Shown: positions 25,901 to 33,300 of the stretch, one piece after another
How positions within the stretch are numbered: position 1 is the first letter of the stretch
How the letters are laid out: each line of letters opens with the position of its first letter
DNA from: Candidatus Peregrinibacteria bacterium
GTDB lineage: Bacteria > Patescibacteriota > Gracilibacteria > UBA1369 > JABINC01
NCBI GenBank assembly: GCA_030700255.1
Contig: JAUYJN010000002.1
Span: 1 to 37,193, forward strand
Direction of reading: 5' to 3'
DNA length: 37,193 bases
Notes under the pieces: model-generated
What the model was told of the DNA's origin: nothing
The model's input: only the letters and a program-made list of their open reading frames with translations
The model's database searches: none
Position numbers and translations under genes: made by a program

Positions 25901-26408
25901 TATAAAACGAAAACTATTTGCTCTAGATGAAAATAGATTCGATGAGTCATACGAACCGAAAAATGATCCGAAAATCGCTCTAAACTCTGCCAAAGTCGGG
26001 GAAATCCTACATGGGCAACTTGAAATCATAGTTCCAGAAACTCGACACTTCGTTGCAATCGAAGACTTCATACCTGCCGGAACAGAGCTCGTGAATTTCA
26101 AACTCTCAACTGAGAATCCATCTCTAGTTGGCGAGACTACTCCGGATTCTCAATTTGGACTTGCTGACCAATATTTTGACAATACAATTGATGGTAACGG
26201 CAACGAATTACGACCTGACCGCGAAGAGCTTCGCGATGACAGATTATTCTTGTTCAAAGAAGACCTCGCTCCCGGCACTTACACATATGACTACTACATT
26301 CGAGTCTTGATCCCAGGAGAATTTCACCACCTCCCTGCCGTGATCTCTGAAATGTACTTCCCAGAAAACTTTGGAAGAACAGAGGGATCTATCTTCGAGG
26401 TAAAGTAA
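19929..26408 (+). CDS. Membrane-anchored bacterial alpha-2-macroglobulin
   Basis: A 2159-residue alpha-2-macroglobulin, a protease trap that captures attacking proteases at the cell surface. An N-terminal membrane helix (about residues 15-35) without a lipobox anchors it. Ig-like domains follow (PPRILNVFPNSES, and ITIVFNRPM, as in Big_5 domains), then MG domains with YTDRPIYRPGDTVQLKG near residue 845. A Gly-rich bait-like segment (GKGGGGGEDAD, about 1395) precedes DTAFWRAVITTDANG. The thioester motif is intact: GCTEQ, Cys1631 to Gln1634, inside the TED helical domain. I chose the start at 19929 because the 38 residues upstream in frame are not protein-like and the membrane helix follows at a normal distance. 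No penicillin-binding protein 1C gene, the usual partner, is adjacent. Confidence 0.9.
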   Translation: MENTDKIFNLTKTKLAVIGFVIVAVLCVAAFFTFFNSSTPLSIIDDGNVSAASFVSGEISQGAPIVIKLPEEVDQTVKEQIVFEPLIAGEWKESDFPKNENVVVFQPSKVLTLGSTYSLSIPVQDASLTQYFEIVEPPRILNVFPNSESETSEDSEITIVFNRPMVPLTTLDEMDKQNIDVTIMPPTEGKWKWISTRSLQFQPTVSLAPSSNYKVTTGSSFQSLDGISVEPYKHTFTTRPLRFENSSQNKLAYNQPILITYNQPIDVEKTLKNATIKNLTTNKKVEVIGEYYTHDVYDYKTRKTETRTEESVLAIYQVNDAHNRTRLWDFTNKYEFEILKSFPKQGDINLDEKITGNVEVSDIVQNKSAQSDRSDSVNFDFFDPEGVAVFQFYEDINLAQSSIQGKHIKNIEYVEECNDEIEYRDEETCEKKINKSKVNISFNSKEVALGEKFNLSLDKIVNQGGITINVNQLNFDLTAFPKFEILSTVPGEGAQSTTQFAICSNSPIATPNFYPNSESEEAAKIGDYITANYGYSFNQWGDSYLIDEKNGSHYKCKPDQFQTNINHGLDPNSNYEINLHLTDEFEQVADSKAVFKTGNLDPHALNFYNFQEKYSVATPNATKLTFATKNMTFVDMDICQVPKRDMLSILNKGLYYTDTVDQSLCEWSTRKRIELPKKYWEQNSFQVVLADYVPTKFGHYVVSFSHPDYKDWGNKKVYEHTFVTMTNLSVIEKEVQIREDKYTKEQEKLSASQKDDLYDLYWVTDALTLSPIEGAMVTTYTYDQAADNMTAASNANTRTDGTVKLTVSPNKYGAIVSNKIDSAIVGDFENQLSWGSYANNSERIFLYTDRPIYRPGDTVQLKGVYRIGYDGAMQTIPGKEIELKISDSKYDNVFKGNLKLNDFGTFNTSFVLDNSASLGSYTARVGYGSARFDVEEYTPAAFKLELTPDKEEYINKDTLNLDVQADYYFGVPLEGGSVNYTLSAQDYFFDKYTDEYFNFGSSWYRCSYYCNTNDKYLLSGEATLDSKGHTQITKSLDFDSLFADDKEDDENIYRSRIFVLNIGVTDKDGRQISSQESFVVHGGEVYLGVQTDKYFMQANEEFNLKVKSLDTQGNQVSQRGIKGQISKVTWDYNKRKEVDGGYYFNAEKKLTSVKKFDLSTNSDGNWNDSFALKDQGEYEVSLEAKDSKGNTIITTSTLYVYGGKATAGLVRPTNDTTLEIINNSSELQPGDTASFMIKNPFEGKVKALISIERGRIFDYEVVEFDQSFYNYQFKIDSSYVPNVFASVVLLSAEPGLKFGETSFQVSTDNKELKINVTTEKQNYLPGETVNLNFDVKNSKGEPLATELSVAVVDMSVLALKGNPHKNPLLYFYQNLPLTIATSANLKNLLHEIDIKTGKGGGGGEDADTKKRGDFKDTAFWRAVITTDANGFATANFTLPDNLTTWQIETLGVTKDTLLGVNYMEIMTKKLVSIVPLKPRFTVPGDVFAIGAKVFNQSDETQKLDVTLASSTLKSEGSDAQSVKLSKGETKTVYFKVSSPSDLQYGEHVFTLSAKNSEFEDVIEQSIQITRNETYESVATASNTNKDLSSEFLFLPKNIIPDEGKLEINASATLAVFLSDALNSILGYPYGCTEQIASKLKAIAIVKAGLKIENIGDKFKIDNIIFDGKIHTLDEVISLGLARITENQNDDGGFGYYKGMKSSLYLTMSTLEALARIEKTNSNIDKNMLKRAGAYLTTQITNTEKYKSIDDLIFVAHSVSSSVQTRQHVDTLKPLIQEKILQNKKVLSEELGNMSLAYLALTMAQNPDTFGTAARNNVFEILENRIVIDARGAHLPGGNAWYYYDTPVKSTATLLSALTVEKRNNEMSGNILRWLLLSRSKDGAWGSTANTAAVVDAFTAYMIAQGENKSDFKLDLKLDGSDLASFDFNKDTILNQESTIISPLNKLAFGKLLPLQFIKKNNNAEQNNFYYDLGLTYFLPIDEITARDEGFSIKRKLFALDENRFDESYEPKNDPKIALNSAKVGEILHGQLEIIVPETRHFVAIEDFIPAGTELVNFKLSTENPSLVGETTPDSQFGLADQYFDNTIDGNGNELRPDREELRDDRLFLFKEDLAPGTYTYDYYIRVLIPGEFHHLPAVISEMYFPENFGRTEGSIFEVK

Positions 26409-26452
26409 AATTCCTGCAAGTTCGCTCTCGGCAAATCGCAATACGCTAAATC

Positions 26453-26488
26453 AAAAAACTCTCACTGCACAATCGGTGGGAGTTTTTT
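26453..26488. terminator. Bidirectional intrinsic terminator
   Basis: AAAAAACTCTCAC and GTGGGAGTTTTTT form a 13-bp stem with one G-T pair around a 10-nt loop. A- and T-tracts on the two sides let it act for both the alpha-2-macroglobulin gene and the convergent gene, whose stop codon it touches. Confidence 0.8.
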
Positions 26489-27374
26489 ATTCTGGAATGA
26501 AATCTTTTCTCAGTTCTATTCCGACTCTAGTCTTGATTTTATCTGGACCTGATTCGAGATATATATCTTCACCTTCTACTGTAACTCCTTGATCAATCGC
26601 TTCTAATTTTGCAATCAATTTTGCATCTCTCTCTGTATCTGGTATATAGTGATTTTTCCTAGCCCAATCCAAAGTGAGTTTTTTTTGCGTAAGTATGACG
26701 TGAGATTGAGACTCACCTGTATCATTTGCCATTTTTTGAAAATATTTTTCATATTCTTTTAAAACTGGCGTCCCAAGCCCTCCTCTAAATTTTGGGTCTA
26801 CATATCTATGTTTCAAACTATGCCGATTATATCCATCAAAATTGAATTCTACTGTAAATGCAATCATTTCTTTATCAAGCGATTCATCATACTTATCAAT
26901 CAAATCTTGCTTTTGGAGTGGCTCAGTACTGATCAATAAGCAAATATGTTTTTTTGGAGCTGCTAATGAACGATAATCTTGAATTTTTTCCGTAAAAATA
27001 GTTGCAATGAGTTTTGGGTCATCACTGACTTGCACATGTTTTACATCTCCAATCCATATGTGATTCATCGGTTCTGATAAATCTTGCCTGATTTCATTGA
27101 ACCCATCATATCCAAAGTCATATTTTTGCTCCAAATGAAATCTTACAATTTCAAGTACCCTCGCCTTCACTACTCTGAGCTTTTCTGCATCAAGCGGAGC
27201 TTCCTCCTCGCTTAGTTCGAGACCTCCGATAGCGCTCCTTGCATCAATAGTCACCGCGTCCTGCGCTGCTGTGCCTGGAGCTTTTTTATCTTGTTTACCA
27301 GATAGATCTTCAACTACTCCAGAATTAGCTAAATCCTCATCAATTACGCCTTGTGGACTTTTTTTGTCATTCAT
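26487..27374 (-). CDS. Unknown protein with GNAT-like segment
   Basis: A 295-residue soluble protein. The first 60 residues are Asp/Ala/Lys-rich and probably disordered. The rest looks globular (RVVKARVLEIVRFHLEQKYD, then MNHIWIGDVKHVQVSDDP). Near residue 195 is RYVDPKFRGGLGTPVLKEY, which resembles the acetyl-CoA-binding motif A of GNAT acetyltransferases (V-x-P-x-x-R-G-x-G). It is followed by HVILTQKKLTLDWARKNHY, like the end of that fold. This is only a resemblance; the N-terminal part fits no family I know. It shares a terminator with the alpha-2-macroglobulin gene. Confidence 0.6.
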   Translation of the reverse strand: MNDKKSPQGVIDEDLANSGVVEDLSGKQDKKAPGTAAQDAVTIDARSAIGGLELSEEEAPLDAEKLRVVKARVLEIVRFHLEQKYDFGYDGFNEIRQDLSEPMNHIWIGDVKHVQVSDDPKLIATIFTEKIQDYRSLAAPKKHICLLISTEPLQKQDLIDKYDESLDKEMIAFTVEFNFDGYNRHSLKHRYVDPKFRGGLGTPVLKEYEKYFQKMANDTGESQSHVILTQKKLTLDWARKNHYIPDTERDAKLIAKLEAIDQGVTVEGEDIYLESGPDKIKTRVGIELRKDFIPE

Positions 27375-28004
27375 AATTTATGTTTAATCATGTCATTTTA
27401 GCTTATTTCTCAAAAAAGCTCAATTTGTTTAAAGAGCCCACAAATATAGTTCTTTAAACAAATTGGGCAATGCTGTGCGCGAATTTTGCCATCTGAACGC
27501 CGTACTTCAAAGGCTGTGCGCGCGCACACGTCTTGAACGCCGTACTTCAGACGTCATTCTTAAGAACAAGCCATGAAGTACGTACTTGAGAGACCATTTT
27601 ATGAGAGAAGTGTGTCTGGGAGTGTTTTTTTTAGCAAGCGCATAAAAATCAAATTGTACGGATTATTGTACAATTCCTCCTTCCGGGAAGAGTTTTTGTA
27701 CAAGATAACGTACAAAATCTGTTCACGTGCACACTTTCACATAACCAAAATTCATTAAATTTGTTTTCGCATGTTTGAGTTTTTTAGATTTTAGCATCTA
27801 CATGCTCTCAAACATGCTTTTGGTTTACCAATTTGTTTAAAGAGCCTAAGATTATTTGACACAATTAAGCATTGTATTTTGCATGACCGACGTCGGTCAT
27901 GGAGAGGCTATTTATCAAATATGTCCAACCTGGCAAGGGTTCATGGCCCATAAGAATATGCCTAAATGCTTTTTCAATAAGTACATAAAATCTGAATTTT
28001 AACA
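27375..28004. repeat. Repeat- and palindrome-rich spacer
   Basis: No gene is supported in this stretch. CAATTTGTTTAAAGAGCC occurs as a direct repeat at 27421-27438 and 27829-27846. Its first 15 nt are also inverted at 27451-27465, forming a perfect hairpin with the first copy. TGAACGCCGTACTTCA is repeated at 27494-27509 and 27534-27549. Perfect palindromes: 14 bp at 27515-27528 (TGTGCGCGCGCACA), 12 bp at 27576-27587 (AAGTACGTACTT) and 20 bp at 27882-27901 (centre GACGTC). TGTTCACGTGCACA lies at 27720-27733. An 11-bp inverted pair GCATGTTTGAG/CTCAAACATGC spans 27769-27817. A 61-codon plus-strand frame at 27573 runs through several of these and is not credible. Confidence 0.7.
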
Positions 28005-28034
28005 TTGCTTAGTAATTAAGTACGCAACTATACT
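28005..28034 (+). promoter_or_regulatory. Promoter of the nadM-like operon
   Basis: TTGCTT (28005-28010), an 18-nt spacer and TATACT (28029-28034) give a plausible promoter, starting about 20 nt before the TTG start codon at 28060. Confidence 0.5.
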
Positions 28035-28059
28035 CTTATTACAAATTTAAACGCAAGTT

Positions 28060-28608
28060 TTGAAAACAAATTCTCTATTCATAGGTCGATTTCAACCTTT
28101 TCATATTGGTCATTTAGCTGATATAAAAAGTATAATTGCAAAAGGTGAACACTGCATAATCGCAATAGCCGCTGCAAACAAAGTCGGCACATGGAGGAAC
28201 CCACTCGCAGGCGCGGAGCGCGAAAATATAATCAAAGAAACTCTTAAGGCAGAAAGCCTACTTGATCCAAAAGGCTTGCCAAAAGGTTCTTATGAGGTTC
28301 ACCAATTGATCGACATAGATGATGATGACAGGTGGGTGCAGCATGTAATTGATTCATTACCACCATTTAGTAAAATTTATTCCGGATCGGAATATGTACG
28401 AGGATTTTTTGTGGATGATGAACGGTTTGAAACATTGCCCATAAAAATGATTCATGATGAAAATGACAAAATACTATGTGCAACAAGTATTAGAAAAGAG
28501 GCTCTAAAATCAGAGAATTATAAAAAATATTTACATTCAAGCACGATAGGGTTTCTAGATGAACTTGCGTTTCGAGAGAGGCTTGTTAAAATCCTAGGCA
28601 AGGTGTGA
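28060..28608 (+). CDS. nadM: Nicotinamide-nucleotide adenylyltransferase (NadM-like)
   Basis: A 182-residue nucleotidyltransferase of the HIGH superfamily that should join ATP and NMN to make NAD. The nucleotide-binding motif is FIGRFQPFHIGH (His15, His18), characteristic of the archaeal-type NadM family. NPLAGAERENIIKETL and YSGSEYVRGFF match its substrate loops, and the second catalytic motif is CATSIRKEAL, like S-x-T-x-I-R. The start is TTG, set by the promoter upstream and by the motif lying 8 residues in. Its stop overlaps a GTG in frame with the next gene, so the two form an operon with phosphomannomutase. Other adenylyltransferase substrates cannot be excluded. Confidence 0.82.
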   Translation: MKTNSLFIGRFQPFHIGHLADIKSIIAKGEHCIIAIAAANKVGTWRNPLAGAERENIIKETLKAESLLDPKGLPKGSYEVHQLIDIDDDDRWVQHVIDSLPPFSKIYSGSEYVRGFFVDDERFETLPIKMIHDENDKILCATSIRKEALKSENYKKYLHSSTIGFLDELAFRERLVKILGKV

Positions 28609-28658
28609 AACTTGCCTTGCCAAAAAAGGATGCGAAGCAAACAATTAAACAAAACATA

Positions 28659-30140
28659 ATGACTAAAAATATAAAAATAAACTCAAATATTTTTCGTGCT
28701 TACGATATACGAGGAAAAGCTATGCTTGAGAATGGGTCGACGGATCCAAACAAGGTGGATTTAAGCCCTGAAAGCGTTTATTTGATTACTTGCGGCATCG
28801 CTACATATATGCGCCGAAAACTTAACCTGCCATGCGATACGATGCTTCACGTGGTCGTGGGGAGGGACTGTAGGCTTACAGGCCCGACCTTGCTTGACGC
28901 CATGATCAAGGCTCTCAAAGATACAAATTGTAGAATCGCAAATATAGATCTTGCGACCTCTCCTCTCGTTTACTACGCAGTATGTAAATACGGATTCGAC
29001 ATGGGGCTTGCCTTGACGGCAAGCCACAACCACAAAAACGACAACGGTATAAAAATAGTCGAATCAGGCGCACACTCCGTGTGCGGACCATCCCTTCAAG
29101 AAATTTTAAAACTTGTTCAAAATAAAGATTTTGAAATTTTTCATAAAGATGCAGGTGAATCATATATCTTGGATACAAATACTGAAGATTATATAAAAGA
29201 CCTAACCGAAAAGCTTCCGCTGGAAAATAGTAGACCTATCAAGGTTGCTGTAGATGCCGGTAATGGAGTTGTTGGAGAATTCATAGGCCCACTTTTGAGG
29301 GCTGCCGGCTGTGAAGTGGTTGAGCTATATACTGACCTCGACGGCAATTATCCAAACCATGAAGCAAACCCGGAGTACGCAGAAAATCTCACTGAATTAA
29401 TGCAAACAGTTATAGATAAAAAATGTGATGTAGGATTTGGATTCGACGGCGACGGCGACCGCATAGGGGTAGTCAACGAAAAAGGAGAATATTGCAACGC
29501 GGACAAAATAATAATCCTGCTCGCTCGCGATATCTTATCCAGACTCCCCGGAAGTAAAATAGTTTTTGATGTTAAGTGCTCATCTCAAGTCAAAAAAGAA
29601 ATTGAGGGCTCCGGCGGCATCGCGATCACTGAGCGCACCGGCCACTCATTTATAGAAAATCGTATGCATGCGGAAAACTCGCCGCTCGCAGGCGAAGTAT
29701 CAGGCCATGTCTTTATAGCCGAGGATTATTATGGCTATGACGACGCCATGTTCGCAGCATTAAAAATAATAAAAATTCTCAGCGATCAAATAGCCAAAAA
29801 ATCAGGTGCAAAATTCTCAGATCTTCTCTCAGATTTACCAACAACCTACACAACTCCGGAAATAAAAGTCCCATGTCCCGACAACAAGAAATTTGAAATC
29901 GTAGAAATGGTAACAAAACATTTTGAAAAAAATCACGAATGTATAACTATAGATGGAGTTAAAATTATTTTTTCCGATACGACATGGGGGCTGATTCGTT
30001 CATCAAATACGTCGGCATATTTGACCCTAAGATTTGAAGCCGGATCAGAAAAAGATCTAAAAGAAGTCCAATTGTCCGTAGGCGAACATCTCAAAACCTA
30101 CCCTGAGCTCGACCTCGCTTGGCTCGAAAACATCACTTAA
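28659..30140 (+). CDS. manB: Phosphomannomutase/phosphoglucomutase
   Basis: A 493-residue alpha-D-phosphohexomutase that interconverts hexose 6- and 1-phosphates, feeding sugar-nucleotide and surface polysaccharide synthesis. The domains show NIFRAYDIRG at the start, the phosphoserine loop TASHNHKNDNG (Ser122; the usual TASHNP has His for Pro), the metal loop FDGDGDRIG (Asp263), the sugar-binding GEVSGH, and the phosphate-binding RSSNTSAYLTLRFEA. Mannose- and glucose-phosphate use cannot be told apart here. A GTG at 28605 in frame would add 18 Lys-rich residues and overlap the previous stop; I prefer the ATG at 28659 because the conserved core starts just after it. Confidence 0.92.
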   Translation: MTKNIKINSNIFRAYDIRGKAMLENGSTDPNKVDLSPESVYLITCGIATYMRRKLNLPCDTMLHVVVGRDCRLTGPTLLDAMIKALKDTNCRIANIDLATSPLVYYAVCKYGFDMGLALTASHNHKNDNGIKIVESGAHSVCGPSLQEILKLVQNKDFEIFHKDAGESYILDTNTEDYIKDLTEKLPLENSRPIKVAVDAGNGVVGEFIGPLLRAAGCEVVELYTDLDGNYPNHEANPEYAENLTELMQTVIDKKCDVGFGFDGDGDRIGVVNEKGEYCNADKIIILLARDILSRLPGSKIVFDVKCSSQVKKEIEGSGGIAITERTGHSFIENRMHAENSPLAGEVSGHVFIAEDYYGYDDAMFAALKIIKILSDQIAKKSGAKFSDLLSDLPTTYTTPEIKVPCPDNKKFEIVEMVTKHFEKNHECITIDGVKIIFSDTTWGLIRSSNTSAYLTLRFEAGSEKDLKEVQLSVGEHLKTYPELDLAWLENIT

Positions 30141-30150
30141 ATATTCAAAA

Positions 30151-30345
30151 GTGCAAATCGCCTTTTACATAGGATTCACTATTCACACACTAATACTTTT
30201 TGCCTTAACAGGTATCGCTTTTATGCAAGCGGGCGATTTTAGATATTTCAGTAACAAGAGAAAAATTATCTCTTATGTATTTGTTTTTCTTATACTAACA
30301 ACATACGTCGCCTCTCTAATAGCGCTCTTCACAATAGAGTTCTAG
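30151..30345 (+). CDS. Small two-span membrane protein
   Basis: A 64-residue protein starting at GTG, 10 nt after the phosphomannomutase stop. Two hydrophobic helices (about 4-24 and 39-61) are separated by a basic loop, RYFSNKRK, which should lie in the cytoplasm. No family is recognised. Close spacing suggests cotranscription with the upstream genes. Confidence 0.55.
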   Translation: MQIAFYIGFTIHTLILFALTGIAFMQAGDFRYFSNKRKIISYVFVFLILTTYVASLIALFTIEF

Positions 30346-30364
30346 TCAAATCAGCTTCCCGAAA

Positions 30365-33300
30365 TTAATTCCCGGATGTGACTCTGCCCACTCCTCCGAA
30401 TATAACGGAGTTCTTTGCAGGCGGTCTATAATTAAAGTACATTCCATAATTTTCATTCGCCGCCCGGCCAACCCATCTATCTCCAGCAGGGTTAAGATCG
30501 GAAGAGGTTGAATCTCCGGGATCACAAGTATTGGCAGTAAGGTAAGAATCCTCTATTTGAAGCCCAGATACCCCATTACAATCCTGCGGATTGCCAGCGG
30601 AGTCAGTACTCCCGGGTATTAGCCCATGCCTTCTAAAGAAATTTAAGTCATATATTCGCGCTTCATTTTCAATTAATGTAACTGACCCATCCCCCTTCTT
30701 ATACAGGGGGCCACTTTCCGACCCACCAATCGTATTATTCGAAGTCAATGAACCTTCAAAAGTTAACTGATTATCAAGAAGTCCGGTTGATTCCAAAACC
30801 TCAAAATCCGGGACGGATCCATTTCGAGAATTTCCATCGTAAGGGAATAACGATCCATCAGCCACAATATTCGCACTCAAATAAACAACATTCGGCCCTA
30901 TAAATACATTGCCACCGCGACCATATTTATCCTTCAAAGCAATTATTTCAAGTCGTGCATCTTCACTTTCAAGATCATTTGGATCCAAGGGCAAATTGAA
31001 AATATCATCATTGATATAAACATCCCCTCCTTCAGTGATTATCGCTCTATTCTGCCTATTGTCCAAACCAGTACTTAAGATGACATCATCTTTGAAATAA
31101 AATATATGTTGATCTGTTTCAACCGGACCGCCCGTACTCACTACATATGTAAGGTAATCCCCTCCGGAAAGAATAAGATTAGTAATAAAACTAAATGAAG
31201 TTGGGCTCGATGCGGCGATATCACTACTCTTTACTATACGTGAAACATTACCGGTTATATTCTTCCTCTTCACAGCCTCGCCTACATTACCAACTTGTGT
31301 AAACGAACTTGCGCCAAGTATTTTGTCAGTATTCACCGGCCCCGTAATTTGAACACCATAACCATCGAGTAAGAAATCAGCCGCCTTTGGAATACTATCA
31401 GCAGGGTATGAGATATCATGTCCATCACGAGTATAATTGATCACCATACTCAAACTCTCACCCTCCGGCTCTTCAGCTTGAGAGCTCCCAGTCACTCCGG
31501 CAGAATGATAATAAAGGCCAGGATTCGGATTAAGCCCATACCATGTAGGATTTGACATAGTACCCCCATTTCTATGTAAAGTTGATAAACCAACCGCACT
31601 ATCCCAAGCATTATTATTAAAATTATCAAACTGGAAAACGTACGATGGATTACTCACCGACAAAGTATAATCTGCAGAAACATCGTCAACATAATCATTC
31701 AAATTATTCTTTAAAACAGATCGCAAATCTACAAGTTGTTCATACCCTAAATTCAAATATGGAACCTGTACATTATCTCCATAGCTTGCATCTAAAGTTT
31801 GTGATGAAATTAATGGCGTGAAATCCATAGAATAATTATCTGTCGGTACCCATTCTTTATAAATTGAGCCGTTAGCATTGGTAACTTCAACCTCTACTAA
31901 GCTTAATGTGTAAGAATTATCATCATCAAACATTGAGGTATAGCCAGTTGGTGCGTACGAATAAACTTCAGCCACTTTTGTCATACCTGTCTCAGGGGCA
32001 TTTAAGGTGATTGGCAACATAGGGTCTTCTTGAACACAGCCAGGAGTATTTCCATTGATTTGATCACAATCAACCGTATTAATAGAATGAAATCCGGTAA
32101 CTGATACATTCCATTCGTTAACGCTACTCGGCTCTTCAAGACAATTTAATTGAACAGAAACTTCATACACATCACCCTTTGTATCATTCCATGTCTTTGC
32201 AATGTCAGTATATGGAAAGCACGTCAGTTGCTCAGGTATAAATTCTAATTCACATGAAGACGTACATACGGAGCCGGCAGGCGGTGAATGTAAAGGATCG
32301 GAAGAGTCGCATTCTTCTCCATGCTGAGTCTCCCCGTCTCCACAAAACCCTGCTGTCAAAAGCTCACAAGGGGTTGTGGAAATAGCTGCCCCACAAGTAA
32401 GACCAGGCGGAGTCAAAGGAATTGAAGCAGCGACTCCCGGGTCGCATTCTTCTCCAAGGCTCCAAAGTCCATCTCCACATGTACCCGGCTCGAATTCATA
32501 TTCACACCACTCATTACAACCGTCTCCATCTTGGAAATTGCCATCATCACATTCCTCCCCTGGATCATGAATACCATCTCCACACCATCCTACAGGCTCG
32601 AATTCACAGAAATTTGTACAATATAAATAATAAGGTACGTCACTTGTATCAGTCGGGTCGCATTCTTCTTGACCAATGTCCCAAGTCCCATTTCCACAAT
32701 AAGCCGGGTTTGTATTACAAAATCCTGCAGCGTATATATCTATATTTAAAATATCTTCAAAAATTTCAAATACTTCTTCGCAAGTAGGGTCATCTAAATA
32801 AATTATCTGATCTTCGTCTGTGCAAGATGCACTACAACCATCTCCGGAATTATTATTTCCATCATCACATCCTTCACCAATTTCTTGGATATAATTTCCA
32901 CAAACAGCGCCTGCAGATTCATCTATACAAGTTGAACTGCAACCATCTCCACCTACTATATTCCCATCTTCACATTCTTCCGGATCTTCCAAATACCCAT
33001 CTCCACAAAATTCATTACAAATCGAATTTGAATCAAGCTGAATGTTAAACATCTGAGCCATATAAGATACCACATCTTCACAATCATTAATGGATACAAA
33101 TGGTTCTTTCGGTTCATCTGAATCCAATGTACAAACAGAGCTACAACCATCTCCACTTAAAGTATTTCCATCATCACATTCCTCCCCGAACGTGCTATCC
33201 CCATCCCCACAAATCGAATAAGCTCCAAAGGTACAATTATTTTTACACACATCATTATCAATAATATTTCCGTCATCGCATTGCTCAGTGCCATTTGCAA

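Noticed and set aside
27573-27758. 61-codon plus-strand frame
   Set aside because: It runs through palindromes and inverted repeats and has no protein-like conservation signs.
27421-27849. Possible CRISPR array
   Set aside because: Repeats are few, unevenly spaced and partly inverted; no regular repeat-spacer pattern and no cas genes exist in the window.
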